From: Thermoflexus hugenholtzii
GTDB lineage: Bacteria; Chloroflexota; Anaerolineae; Thermoflexales; Thermoflexaceae
Direction of reading: 5' to 3'
DNA: 64,000 nt
Assembly: GCF_018771565.1 (NCBI RefSeq)
Contig: NZ_CP076326.1
Span: forward strand, 620,001-684,000
Shown here: piece after piece, positions 9,382-19,933 of the stretch
Position numbering within the stretch: position 1 is the first letter of the stretch
Layout: each line of letters opens with the position of its first letter
Program-made: the position numbers and the translations under genes
The notes under the pieces: generated by a model
What the model was told of the DNA's origin: nothing
The model's database searches: none
What the model saw: the letters and a program-made list of their open reading frames with translations, nothing else

Positions 9382-10283
9382 CGCAATTCCCCCACCACCA
9401 CCAGCCGGTGGGTGTCCACCCGATAAGGATAACACGTGATCAGGGTAACCACCGGATCGCGGGTGGGGGCCATCACCTCCACCTGGGTAGGGAGGACCAC
9501 CTGTTTCTGGACCACCACGTAGCGATAGGCCCGGCTTCCGGCGTAGACCCAGATCTCATCACCGATGCGGAGCTTCTCGAGGTCCCGGAACACTTCCCCG
9601 TAAATGTCGTTATGGCCGGCCAGCACCATGTTTCCGGGCTCCCCGGGGTTCGCCGTCCCCGGGTGATGTCCCACGCCTTTTTTCAAGGCTTCCCAATCCG
9701 TCCCCGGGACCACCGGGGCGTCCACCCCGATGGCGGGGATGACGATGCGGGTGGGGCTTCGCGGGCCCGGGGTGATGGGCACCGGGGTGGGGAGGGAGGC
9801 CACGAGGGCCCGCAGGTGTTCCGGGATCTCCTCCGGGTTCGGCGCGGGCTCCCCGGGGGCGGTGGGCGGTCGATGCCCGCCCGGCAGGACGAGGACGGGG
9901 ATCAGCGGCGTGGGCGTGGGGGTCGCCCGGGGCCCTTCGCCGGAGGCGGCCGGGCGCATCGCCTGCCAGGAGGAGAGCAGCAAAAGGATGGCCCCCAGCA
10001 GGGCCGCGATCTCCACCCCCAGCAGGAGGCGGTCCCGCCAGGTTGCCCACGAGATGCGCGGGCGAGGCAGCCGGAACCGCCATCGGGGAGCTTCCCACTC
10101 CACCTCCGCATGGAGGTGAGGGTCAGGGGGAAGCGCCGGTGGCTCCGGGGGGGTGGGCTCCCCGGCGGGGGGCGGCGCCTCCAGCGGAAGGCGTCCCTCC
10201 CGGATCCATCGCTTCAAGCGGACCTCGCGGCGCTTCAGGGCCAGGGCCCGCTCCAGGTCCTCCAGGCTCGGCTCCTTGCCCAT
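9378..10283 (-). CDS. Sortase (class D/E-like) with single N-terminal membrane anchor
   Basis: A 301-residue sortase. About 90 residues of charged and proline-rich cytoplasmic sequence precede one membrane helix ([20 protein letters not shown], about 87-106) and a Pro/Thr linker. The beta-barrel domain starts at [16 protein letters not shown]. The catalytic His is in [12 protein letters not shown], the Cys in TLITCYPYR (C284), and an Arg follows in THRLVVVGE. Sortases cleave a sorting motif and attach proteins to cell-wall or other amines, and in Chloroflexota the substrates are largely unstudied. No LPxTG-type substrate gene is adjacent. It is translationally coupled to the downstream GT2 gene. 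Confidence 0.88.
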   Translation of the reverse strand: MGKEPSLEDLERALALKRREVRLKRWIREGRLPLEAPPPAGEPTPPEPPALPPDPHLHAEVEWEAPRWRFRLPRPRISWATWRDRLLLGVEIAALLGAILLLLSSWQAMRPAASGEGPRATPTPTPLIPVLVLPGGHRPPTAPGEPAPNPEEIPEHLRALVASLPTPVPITPGPRSPTRIVIPAIGVDAPVVPGTDWEALKKGVGHHPGTANPGEPGNMVLAGHNDIYGEVFRDLEKLRIGDEIWVYAGSRAYRYVVVQKQVVLPTQVEVMAPTRDPVVTLITCYPYRVDTHRLVVVGELR

Positions 10284-10300
10284 CCCTTAACGAACCTCCC

Positions 10301-11629
10301 TCATGGGCTTGCCGGCCCGCGATCCAGGATCCGATCCTCCAGGCGCATATACCCCCGAATGAGATGTCCGATGGCGAAGCGCAGCGGCTCCGGCGGCCAT
10401 GGGATCACCCGGCGGTTGACGAAGAAAAGCTCCGTGAGGGGGGTCCGGCGCTCCAGGATCAGGTCGCGCACGATCTGGCCGTTCATGGTCGTCAGGGCCA
10501 CGCCGTGGCCGATGCAACCCAGGGCGTAGACCGCCCGGCGGTCCCCCACATACCCGAGGGCCGGGGCCATATCGACGGTGACCGAGACCGGCCCGCCCCA
10601 TCGATATTCGATCCGCACCCCTTTCAGGGAGGGGAAGACCTCCGGGATGTAGGCTTCCAGCTCCCGGAAGATCCGTTCGTTCTCGTCGAGATCCATCCGG
10701 CTTCCGAAGGGGACGCCGACATCCCCTCCGCCCATCAGCAGACGGTTGTCGGGGGTCAGGCGGTAGTAATGCACCAGGTTGCGGGCATCCTCGATCCCCT
10801 GCCGGTTCCGCCAGCCGATGGGGGCCAATCGCTCCGGGGAGAGAGGCTCCGTCACCACGATGTAGGTGAAGGCGGGGACCTGCTTGCGGCGGATGAAAGG
10901 GAGTCGGTGGGAGTAGGCGTTGGCCGCGAACACCAGCTTCTCCGCCCGCAGGATCCCCTGAGGGGTGCGCAGGAGGAAGCCGCCCGGCCAGCGCTCGATG
11001 GCCCGAACGGGGGTGTGCTCATAGATGTGGACGCCGAGGCCCTCGGCGGCCCGCTTCAGCCCCCGCACATATCGGAGGGGGTTGAGGAGGGCGCAGCGGG
11101 GCTCCCACCAGGCCCCCAGGTAGCGGGGCGAGTTCACCTGTTCCCGCACGGCCTGGGCGTCCAGCCACTCGATCCCGGTCAGCCCCAGGCGATGGGCCAG
11201 CTCGATCTCCTCCCGGATCCGTCGGACGTAAGCCGGGGAGGTGGCCACGCGCAGGAACCCCGGCCGCTCGTAATCGCAGGCGATGCCGTAGCGGGCGATG
11301 AGCTCCCCCACATAGTCGACGGCCTGCTCCATATAGCGATGGGCTTCCGCGGCGGCCTGGCGGCCGAAGCGAAGCGCCGTCAGGGAGAGGGTGAGCCCGA
11401 AGAGGGTCATGGCGAAGCCGGCGTTGCGCCCGCTGGCCCCATAGCCGATGTAAGCCTGCTCCAAAACGGCGACCTGGAGGCCCGGCTCCGCCTCTTTCAA
11501 ATGCAGGGCGGCGGAGAGGCCGGTGAACCCCCCGCCGATGATCGCCACGTCCGCGCGCACCTCCCCCGTCAGGGGCGGGTTCGGCGTGTAGGGATCCGCA
11601 GTCCCCAGCCAGAAGCTCTTCAGCTCCAT
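10301..11629 (-). CDS. FAD-dependent oxidoreductase (DAO family)
   Basis: A 442-residue flavoprotein of the D-amino-acid-oxidase-like family, close in style to gamma-glutamylputrescine oxidoreductase. The FAD dinucleotide site is [18 protein letters not shown], and the second flavin motif is [12 protein letters not shown], matching the SGRNGG signature. The C-terminal flavin-contact segment is [21 protein letters not shown] 11629 follows AGGAGG at 9 bp, and the much longer open frame upstream overlaps the methyltransferase gene and is not needed. The substrate is probably an amine or amino acid. It sits between an envelope methyltransferase and the sortase gene without an obvious pathway link. 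Confidence 0.85.
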   Translation of the reverse strand: MELKSFWLGTADPYTPNPPLTGEVRADVAIIGGGFTGLSAALHLKEAEPGLQVAVLEQAYIGYGASGRNAGFAMTLFGLTLSLTALRFGRQAAAEAHRYMEQAVDYVGELIARYGIACDYERPGFLRVATSPAYVRRIREEIELAHRLGLTGIEWLDAQAVREQVNSPRYLGAWWEPRCALLNPLRYVRGLKRAAEGLGVHIYEHTPVRAIERWPGGFLLRTPQGILRAEKLVFAANAYSHRLPFIRRKQVPAFTYIVVTEPLSPERLAPIGWRNRQGIEDARNLVHYYRLTPDNRLLMGGGDVGVPFGSRMDLDENERIFRELEAYIPEVFPSLKGVRIEYRWGGPVSVTVDMAPALGYVGDRRAVYALGCIGHGVALTTMNGQIVRDLILERRTPLTELFFVNRRVIPWPPEPLRFAIGHLIRGYMRLEDRILDRGPASP

Positions 11630-11649
11630 TCGGGCGAACCTCCTGAGGC

Positions 11650-12468
11650 TCACGGCCGGACCGCCACTGCGAACACCTCTCGCTCGAAGAACCAGCGAAA
11701 GGGGATCCAGTGGAAGGCGATGTGGCGCAGCATGCGGAAGAAGGGTCCCTCCTGGCGGTTTTGCGGGGGGGTCGAGAGCCAGACCCGCACCGGGCGGAAG
11801 CCTGCCCGGCGCAGGGCCCACCACAGGCCGAGGGGACCCTGTTCGTTCACGTGGACGGCCTCGTTGACCGGGACGTTGAGGGCGCGCGGGTTGGGCGGGT
11901 AGAGGTGGCCCAGGCCCTGAAGGGTGCGGACCAGGCGGACGAGGGGATAGGCGTAGGCGTCATACCAGCGGTTCGGAGCGGTGTGGATGACCAGCATCCC
12001 GCCGGGCTTCAGCACCCGGTGAGCCTCCCGCAGCGCCAGGCGGAGCTCCCATGGGAAGAGGTGCTCGACCACGTCGAACATCAGCACCCGGTCGAAGACC
12101 CCTGCCCGGAAGGGAAGGTATTTGGCGTCGGCCTGGGCCAGGGCGGCCGGGGCCTGCAGGTCGACGGCCTCCCGGAGCAGGCGGGCCGAAAGCTGCACGG
12201 CGGCGGCGGCGTAATCGACGCCGATGGCCCATGCGCCCAGGCGGGCGCAATGACGGACGATCTCCCCACGCCCGCAGCCGACGTCCAGCACCCGCATGCC
12301 GGGGCGGACCTCCGCCACGGCGAAGGCGGCCTGGAGGCGCCGGGAGAGATGTTCCCCGCGTGTGCGGAGGAACTCCTCATAGCCCTCGCAGGCGGAGAGG
12401 AAGTATTCCTCCCCATAGAGATCGGGCGGCAGCGAGGGTTTCGAACGCGTTGTCGGTTTGCGGATCAC
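11650..12468 (-). CDS. Class I SAM-dependent methyltransferase
   Basis: A 272-residue methyltransferase. Motif I is [26 protein letters not shown], followed by [47 protein letters not shown] contains motifs II-III, and [15 protein letters not shown] is motif IV. The C-terminus contains an aromatic helical stretch ([19 protein letters not shown]) that may lie on the membrane. It is 20 bp upstream of the FAD oxidoreductase gene on the same strand. This general fold is found in polysaccharide and lipid clusters, and the target is not predictable. Confidence 0.8.
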   Translation of the reverse strand: MIRKPTTRSKPSLPPDLYGEEYFLSACEGYEEFLRTRGEHLSRRLQAAFAVAEVRPGMRVLDVGCGRGEIVRHCARLGAWAIGVDYAAAAVQLSARLLREAVDLQAPAALAQADAKYLPFRAGVFDRVLMFDVVEHLFPWELRLALREAHRVLKPGGMLVIHTAPNRWYDAYAYPLVRLVRTLQGLGHLYPPNPRALNVPVNEAVHVNEQGPLGLWWALRRAGFRPVRVWLSTPPQNRQEGPFFRMLRHIAFHWIPFRWFFEREVFAVAVRP

Positions 12469-12531
12469 GCGACCTGCGCTCCTGTTGAAGGTGAGCTTCC
12501 GGGCGGGCCCATCGGCCGGCCCCTTCCCATC

Positions 12532-13227
12532 TTAACCCGGGCGGAGCTCTTCCGGAAGGCGGGCGGGCGCGGGGGTCCCCCCGCTGATCCGCCAGCCGGC
12601 GGCGGCCACCATCCCCCATCCGATCAGGTAAAGCCATGCGGGGAAGGCGGCGGGACGGGCTCGGGCGACCGCCTCGAGGCCGCCGGGGAGGGCGTGCAGG
12701 CCCGGGGCCAGCACGGTATACAGCGCCAGGAGAGATCCCAGCGCGCCGAGGAGCAACGCGGCCCGGTCGATGCGGAGAACGAACCCCTGCTCGCTGCGCC
12801 GGGCCATCCGGGCTCCTACCACCATCATCATCGCCGCGGCCAGGACGGGAGCCCAGACCGGCCCCCACCAGGGCAGGGGGATCAGGAAGAGGAGATCCCA
12901 GTCCAGCAGCGAGGCGGGCCAGCCGATGAAAACCCGAAGCCAAGCGTAATACAGGATGTCCCAGAGCCCCCACGCGTAAAGGAAGAACCCCCAGCGCGCG
13001 GCGGGGGTTCGCCCGGTCAGGGCTCCGACCGTTCCCAACATCACCAGGGTGGCGATCTCCCGTCCCAGCTCGATGGGGGTGAGCGGATCCGGCTGGGTCG
13101 GCGCGTCTCGAAGCAGATCCGTGATCCCATAGACGTGCCGCAAGTAGACCACCACCGCGCTCTCCACGTAGGCCATCGCGGCCGCGAAAAGGCTCAGCAC
13201 CAGCAGACGTCCCATCCATCCGGACAT
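12532..13227 (-). CDS. Conserved membrane protein, about six helices
   Basis: A 231-residue integral membrane protein of unknown function. Hydrophobic segments include LLVLSLFAAAMAYVESAVVVYL, ATLVMLGTVGALTG, FFLYAWGLWDILYYAWLRVF, PVWAPVLAAAMMMVVGA, LLLGALGSLLALYTVLAPGL and WLYLIGWGMVAAAGW. The conserved-looking EIATLVML and WGLWDILYY blocks are reminiscent of small membrane proteins often found beside lipid-related genes in Chloroflexota, but I cannot name the family. ATG 13227 has GGAGG 7 bp upstream; a longer frame continues upstream but overlaps the lipid-kinase gene. It lies between the lipid kinase and a methyltransferase on the same strand. Confidence 0.7.
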   Translation of the reverse strand: MSGWMGRLLVLSLFAAAMAYVESAVVVYLRHVYGITDLLRDAPTQPDPLTPIELGREIATLVMLGTVGALTGRTPAARWGFFLYAWGLWDILYYAWLRVFIGWPASLLDWDLLFLIPLPWWGPVWAPVLAAAMMMVVGARMARRSEQGFVLRIDRAALLLGALGSLLALYTVLAPGLHALPGGLEAVARARPAAFPAWLYLIGWGMVAAAGWRISGGTPAPARLPEELRPG

Positions 13228-13346
13228 CGGCGCTCCTCCCATCCATGGTTTCCGCGAAATCCCTCCCGGGCGTGGAAGCCGAAGGGGCCTTGTCATGAGA
13301 TTTTGCTGAGAATTGGGGAAGGGGAGAAGGGGACGGCGCCGCGAGA

Positions 13347-14327
13347 TCAGCGTGCGGAAGCAGGAACATCCGAGGTCCCGGCGAGGTCTCGGAAAAGCGA
13401 AGCCGGGGCGGTAGGGGGGACCAGGATACGCAGGGAGCGGGGGACGACTTCGAAGACCATAGGGGTGTGGCCGATGGGTTCCCCGTCCACCTGCACCGGG
13501 ACCACCGGCCGGGTTTCGACCAGGACCTGGCGCCCGGTGAAGAATTTGACGGCCGGATCCTGGAGATGGCGTCCTCCGAACACATTGATGAAGTGCCGCA
13601 GGGCCCACGGCAGCCCCATCCCCCGGAACACACAGATGTTGAGGTATCCGTCGTCCAGCAACGCCTGGGGGGCGATGCGGACCAGCCCGCCGTAGAGCTG
13701 GGCGTTGGCCACCAGCACCACCAGGGTGCGGCCTCGGATCCGGCGACGGCCGTCGATGAACACGGTGGCCCGCATGGCCGGGAAATCCCGGGCGATGAGG
13801 GCGGCGGCGATCAGGTAGGCCAGGGCCCCCAGGCGCTTGGTGCCCCGATCCCGGGGCTCCATCTGTTGCGCCACTTGAGCGTCCAGCCCGATGCCGGCCC
13901 AGAGCAGGAAGTAGCGCCCGTTCGCCCGTCCGACATCGATGAGGTGGATCCGCGCGGCCTCCAGGAGCTGGGCGGCCACCTGGACGCGCAATGGATGCAC
14001 CAGGGGATAGGTGGGCAGGCCCAGCTGTCGAGCCCACACGTTCCCGGTGCCCACGGGCAGCACCCCCAGGGCGCTGGGCAACCCGACCAGGCCGTTGGCC
14101 ACTTCGTTCACCGTGCCGTCTCCGCCGGCGGCCACCACCCAGTCGAACCCCTCCAGGGCGGCCTCATGGGCGAGCTCCGTGGCCATCCCGGGGCGCTCGG
14201 TGATCCGTATGATCACGGACCATCCCCGGCCCTCCCATCTGCGCGCGACCGCCTGGATCTCCCGGGTCATCTCCCGGGGGCCCGCGGCCGGGTTGTAGAT
14301 GATCATCACCCGTCGAGGCGGCTGCAT
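13347..14327 (-). CDS. Diacylglycerol kinase-family lipid kinase (YegS/BmrU-like)
   Basis: A 326-residue cytoplasmic lipid kinase of the DAGK_cat family that phosphorylates diacylglycerol, sphingoid or related lipids with ATP. IIYNPAAGPREMTREI at the N-terminus and VVAAGGDGTVNEVANGL form the nucleotide loop. GVLPVGTGNVWARQLGLP follows, and the C-terminal beta-sandwich holds VLVANAQLYGGLVRIAPQALLDDGYLN with the metal-site acids. ATG 14327 follows a GGGAG sequence; the longer frame into the hairpin cluster upstream lacks coding character. It is the first gene of the minus-strand envelope cluster, which fits a role in membrane lipid turnover. Confidence 0.88.
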   Translation of the reverse strand: MQPPRRVMIIYNPAAGPREMTREIQAVARRWEGRGWSVIIRITERPGMATELAHEAALEGFDWVVAAGGDGTVNEVANGLVGLPSALGVLPVGTGNVWARQLGLPTYPLVHPLRVQVAAQLLEAARIHLIDVGRANGRYFLLWAGIGLDAQVAQQMEPRDRGTKRLGALAYLIAAALIARDFPAMRATVFIDGRRRIRGRTLVVLVANAQLYGGLVRIAPQALLDDGYLNICVFRGMGLPWALRHFINVFGGRHLQDPAVKFFTGRQVLVETRPVVPVQVDGEPIGHTPMVFEVVPRSLRILVPPTAPASLFRDLAGTSDVPASAR

Positions 14328-14348
14328 CCGGGAACTCCCATCTGATTT

Positions 14349-14476
14349 GCCGAATGAATTCGGCCTCGAGAGGCCTTCGGCCGATGGTCGGCCTGCGCCG
14401 ACCGGGAAAATCCTTTTGCGTCGGCGAAGGCCGACGCCCGGCGCGCCAGCGCCTGAGGAGGCCGATTTCAATCGGC
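14349..14476. repeat. Cluster of short palindromes between uvrB and the lipid kinase gene
   Basis: At least five hairpins lie in about 130 bp. GCCGAAT-GA-ATTCGGC is at 14349-14364, GGCCTC-GA-GAGGCC at 14362-14375, GGTCGGC-CTGC-GCCGACC at 14386-14403, GCGTCGGC-GAAG-GCCGACGC at 14418-14437 and GCCGATT-TC-AATCGGC at 14461-14476. Three have the same form, 6-7 bp arms around a GA or TC dinucleotide. The cluster lies downstream of uvrB and upstream of the lipid kinase gene on the same strand, and lacks a T-run typical of an intrinsic terminator. It looks like a repetitive extragenic palindrome cluster. Confidence 0.6.
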
Positions 14477-14503
14477 GTGAAAAGATCGGGTGTTCTCCCA
14501 GGG

Positions 14504-16618
<2,115 letters not shown>

Positions 16619-16642
16619 CCCCGCTCCTTTTCAATCTGTAGA

Positions 16643-16722
16643 CCGAAATTCATTTCGGCCACAAACTGCACGAAGCCGCGACCCCGCGTCATCGAAGACC
16701 GAGAGTTTGGGGCTGAAGCCCC
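16643..16722. repeat. Short palindromes upstream of uvrB
   Basis: Between uvrB and the WecG/TagA gene lie CCGAAAT-TC-ATTTCGG (16643-16658) and GGGGCT-GA-AGCCCC (16709-16722). They share the layout of the palindromes at the other end of uvrB: 6-7 bp arms around a central GA/TC. I see no coding sequence in 16619-16801. Confidence 0.5.
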
Positions 16723-16801
16723 TCCTACACAGGGCCCATCCTTCGCTTCCTCATTGCGCCACCGAACCCGTCGTCCCCTATTAGGGCGGGCGCTTCTTCC
16801 C

Positions 16802-17542
16802 TCACCGGGAAGCATAGCGGGCCGCCAGAACCGCGAGCACGAAGCGGGGCAAGGCGCGCATCCGCCGCCACCGCCACGGCTGACGGATCAGCCGGTAGAG
16901 CCACTCCAGGCCAGCCTCCCGCATCCAGCGAGGGGCCCGGGGCACGACGCCGGCGATGAAATCAAAGGCCCCGCCGACCCCCATGGCGACCGGGATCCGG
17001 AGCGCCGGCTGGTGACGGGCGATCCAGAGATCCTGTTGCGGGGCCCCGTATGCGACGAAGAGGAGATCCGGCCGGGCCTCCTGCAAGCGCTCCCGGATCG
17101 CCGGGGCCTCCTCCGGCCGGGGGGAGCCCGCGAAGGTCCCGGCGAGGATCCAGCCCGGGTAGCGGGCCTGCAGGACCCTTGCCGCGCGCTCAGCGACCCC
17201 TTCCGCAGCGCCCAGCAGGAACACCCGCCATCCCCGCTCCGCGGCCCGGGCGATCAGGGCCTCCATCAGGTCCACCCCCGCCACCCGCTCCCGTAGGGGC
17301 TGTCCCAGCATCCTCCCGGCCCAGAGCAACCCGACGCCGTCCGGGACATTCAGGCTGGATCCCTCCAGGACCCGGAAGAAGTCCGGGTTCCGACGGGCGT
17401 GCATCACGAACTCCGGGTTCACGGTGCAGACCTGATGCGGCCCTCCCTCGGCGATGAAGGCCTCCACGAGCTCTAAGGCCTCGGCCAGGGTGACATCGTG
17501 CACCCGGACGCCCAGAATGCGTCGGACCGGCGGCTCCATCAT
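16802..17542 (-). CDS. WecG/TagA/CpsF family glycosyltransferase
   Basis: A 246-residue GT26-family transferase that would add N-acetylmannosamine-type or other UDP-sugars to a polyprenyl-linked acceptor. Family signatures are VCTVNPEFVMHARRNPDFFRVLEGSSLNVPDGVGLLWAGR near the N-terminus, FLLGAAEGVAERAARVL, and LLFVAYGAPQQDLWIARH. AMGVGGAFDFIAGVVPRAPRWMREAGLEWLYRLIRQPWRWRRM is the membrane-proximal C-terminus. The first of two consecutive ATG codons (17542) is chosen. tnpB element B is inserted about 70 bp upstream, probably separating the gene from its former promoter or operon partners. Function fits the envelope glycan cluster further along the strand. Confidence 0.88.
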   Translation of the reverse strand: MMEPPVRRILGVRVHDVTLAEALELVEAFIAEGGPHQVCTVNPEFVMHARRNPDFFRVLEGSSLNVPDGVGLLWAGRMLGQPLRERVAGVDLMEALIARAAERGWRVFLLGAAEGVAERAARVLQARYPGWILAGTFAGSPRPEEAPAIRERLQEARPDLLFVAYGAPQQDLWIARHQPALRIPVAMGVGGAFDFIAGVVPRAPRWMREAGLEWLYRLIRQPWRWRRMRALPRFVLAVLAARYASR

Positions 17543-17614
17543 CTCACAGATCCCGGATCTACGCCGGAAGCCCACTGGAGCCTCCGGCAGCACGGGGGTT
17601 CCGCCCAAATAATT

Positions 17615-18918
17615 TAGGACTTACGCCGTTTTCTGCGTATTCCGGTCGTGGCCTTGGGTTTTTAGCCCAAGGCCAGAGGACCGGCCACCGGGGTCGCCCA
17701 CCGACCCCTGCCCCGAGGGTCTAAGCCCCCGAGGAATTCCATCCCCCTGCGGGCGATGTTCACCGCCGCCGCCGCGTGACGGCCCATCCTCACCCCGCAA
17801 GGGCACGCCCGAACGGGTCCCCTTAGCCTTTCATTCACTTTGCCGCATACCGGACACGCCCGGGACGTGTTCTGCGGATCCACCCCAATCACCGGAACCC
17901 CATAAAACCTCGCCTTGTGAACCAGAATCCGATGGAAAGTCATAATGCTCCAGAAATTGAGCAGGCGCTGCCGCATCCTCCTGGACTTCCCCTCCCCGAT
18001 CCGCTCCTTCATCCCCTTGAGATCCTCCAGCACCAGAGCCGCTTTCATCCCGAGCGCCCAGGCAATCAAGGCCAGGGCCAGATGATGCCAGAAGTTCTCC
18101 GTCTTCTCCCGGCGAATCCTTCGGTGTTTGGAGGCGATCTTCTTCTTGGCCTTCGGGTTGTGCTTTCCTCTCGTCCCTTTGATCTCGCGCCGCAGATGGT
18201 CCCGGTTGACCTTCCCCACATACCGGGTGTCGATCTCCCGGATCTCGCCGGTGGAGGTCACGAAGGCCGTCAGATTCCCCTCGTTGCTATCGATCCCGAT
18301 CACCCCCTCCGGCCTATAGGGGATGGGATCGGGGAACTTGAGGGGGATGGAGAGGGAGTGGGCCGTGAGCGTCGGCTCCCCCATCCTCGCCCGCCCCGCC
18401 TTCCACTCGTCCAGCAGCCGGCGATACTTGTGGTGGGGACGGAAAGTGAGGACGATGGGCTCCGGATCCCGGGGGGAGACCGGAATCGTGACGGTCAGGA
18501 TCTCGCCATCCCATTCGATCTTCACCGTCTGCCGAACCAGGTAGACCGAGGGGCGCCGGATCTCCGGCCGGTCCGCCCGGGTCTTCCCTCTCCGCTGTTG
18601 ATTCCGAAAGACGTGGACGACCCGGGCGCCGGATCGGATCGCCCCGTAGATGAGACTGGAGTGGAGATCCGGATGCTGCGCGCGCAGGGAGGGGTAGAGG
18701 GCTTTGATGAGGGTGAAGGTGGCGGTTTTGCCGTTTTCCAGGGCGTAGTCGACGGCCTGCCGCTGGATGTCGGCGCAGGCCTCCATCAGGGCGCGGATCC
18801 TGGGATGCTCCTCGAACCGGAACCGCAGGCAGACCGTCGGCATCGTCGCCGCCTCCATCATGATGATAGCCTTGTCCGCCGCGTGGGGAGAATGACGGAT
18901 CCAACTGCGTAGCTCCTA
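17615..18918 (-). mobile_element. tnpB-only element B with inverted repeats and 5-bp duplication
   Basis: A 1304-bp copy with tnpB on the minus strand. The ends read inward as TAGGACTTACGCCGTT (from 17615) and TAGGAGCTACGCAGTT (from 18918 on the minus strand), 13 of 16 identical. TAATT flanks both sides exactly (17610-17614 and 18919-18923). The target differs from those of copies A and C, so this is a separate insertion. No transposase gene is inside. Confidence 0.9.
17662..18843 (-). CDS. tnpB: TnpB-family RNA-guided nuclease homologue (copy B)
   Basis: 393 residues, the same length as copies A and C and intact. It keeps the RuvC-I Asp (GIDSNEGN), the RuvC-II Glu (LVLEDLKG), and the CPVCG/CPCG zinc finger. 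The RuvC-III segment is GRHAAAAVNI: the expected catalytic Asp is again His, and the following residue is Ala rather than the Glu of copies A and C. ATG 18843 has GGAGG 8 bases upstream. The copies differ by scattered substitutions over the whole length yet all remain open, which argues for constraint on the protein after the His replacement arose. Confidence 0.9.
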   Translation of the reverse strand: MPTVCLRFRFEEHPRIRALMEACADIQRQAVDYALENGKTATFTLIKALYPSLRAQHPDLHSSLIYGAIRSGARVVHVFRNQQRRGKTRADRPEIRRPSVYLVRQTVKIEWDGEILTVTIPVSPRDPEPIVLTFRPHHKYRRLLDEWKAGRARMGEPTLTAHSLSIPLKFPDPIPYRPEGVIGIDSNEGNLTAFVTSTGEIREIDTRYVGKVNRDHLRREIKGTRGKHNPKAKKKIASKHRRIRREKTENFWHHLALALIAWALGMKAALVLEDLKGMKERIGEGKSRRMRQRLLNFWSIMTFHRILVHKARFYGVPVIGVDPQNTSRACPVCGKVNERLRGPVRACPCGVRMGRHAAAAVNIARRGMEFLGGLDPRGRGRWATPVAGPLALG

Positions 18919-19073
18919 TAATTATGGCGCGGAAGGGAACGGCCCGCCCGGCCGTGTTGTGATCCGACGATCTGCTGGGATGGGGTGGAGAGAAGTCTCC
19001 TCACCGGAAAGCGAGGGGGTTGGAGGTCGAATGAAGCGGAAGTTGCCTGGTTCAAAGGCCAGGAGGACCCCTG

Positions 19074-19910
19074 TTATCCGGCGATCCGCCAGGGGGCGGT
19101 GTAGACGTTCGCTCCCTCCGGGCGCAGGAAGCCGACCACCGTCATCCCGGCGGCGTGGGCCAGCTCCAGCGTCAGGCTGGAGGGGGCGCCGAGGGCCGCC
19201 AAGATCGGAATGCCGGCCCGCAGGGCCTTCTGGGCGATCTCGAACCCGGCCCGCCCGCTCACCAGCATGATGGCGTGGGAGAGGGGGATCCGCCCGGCCC
19301 GCAGCGCCGCCCCGATGACCTTGTCCACCGCGTTGTGTCGCCCCACGTCCTCCCGCACCCAGAGCAGCTCGCCCGCCGGGTCGAAGATCGCCGCCGCATG
19401 CAGCCCACCGGTCCGATGGAAGAGGCGCTGGGCCTCGCGCATCCGCCGCGGCAGATCCACAAGGAGCGAGAGCGGGATCACCGGCTCATCCTCCGGCAGC
19501 GGGGGATAGCCCTGGACGAATACCGCTTCAACGGCCGCTTTCCCGCATACCCCGCAGCTGCTGGTCATATAGAAGTGACGGGTCAGCCGCTGCCGGTCGA
19601 TCCCGTGACCCGGAGGGAGCACAACCCGGACGGTGTGAGGGGTTGGGCGCTCCGAGGACAGCCCCGCGCGGATCCATCGAGGATCGTCGATCAGACCCTC
19701 CGTGTAGAGAAAGCCCAGGGCCAGGTCCTCATCGTCCCCCGGGGTCCGCATCGTGACCGCGACGGGGAGGACCTCCGCGCCTTCCGCATTGGGGAGGGCG
19801 ATCTGGATCTCCAGGGGCTCCTCCGCGATCACAGCGTCTTCCTGTCGCTCCCGTCGCCCCGGGCGCAGGCCGATGACCGGCCACAGCTTCCACATCCCAT
19901 CGCGATCCAC
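19074..19910 (-). CDS. fdhD: Formate dehydrogenase accessory sulfurtransferase FdhD
   Basis: FdhD carries sulfur from an IscS-type desulfurase to the molybdenum cofactor, making FdhF-type enzymes active. The N-terminal EEPLEIQI and VTMRTPGDDEDLALGFLYTEG blocks, the sulfur-carrying loop SSCGVCGK (C119, C122), and the cofactor-binding REDVGRHNAVDKVIG and LVSGRAGFEIAQKA signatures are all present. GTG 19910 is preferred because GGAGG lies 8 bases upstream; an ATG five codons later lacks a suitable site. It follows the FdhF/YdeP-like gene by 23 bp on the same strand, so the two are probably co-expressed. Confidence 0.95.
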   Translation of the reverse strand: MDRDGMWKLWPVIGLRPGRRERQEDAVIAEEPLEIQIALPNAEGAEVLPVAVTMRTPGDDEDLALGFLYTEGLIDDPRWIRAGLSSERPTPHTVRVVLPPGHGIDRQRLTRHFYMTSSCGVCGKAAVEAVFVQGYPPLPEDEPVIPLSLLVDLPRRMREAQRLFHRTGGLHAAAIFDPAGELLWVREDVGRHNAVDKVIGAALRAGRIPLSHAIMLVSGRAGFEIAQKALRAGIPILAALGAPSSLTLELAHAAGMTVVGFLRPEGANVYTAPWRIAG

Positions 19911-19933
19911 AGGCCTCTCCTCCCGCGCGGCGC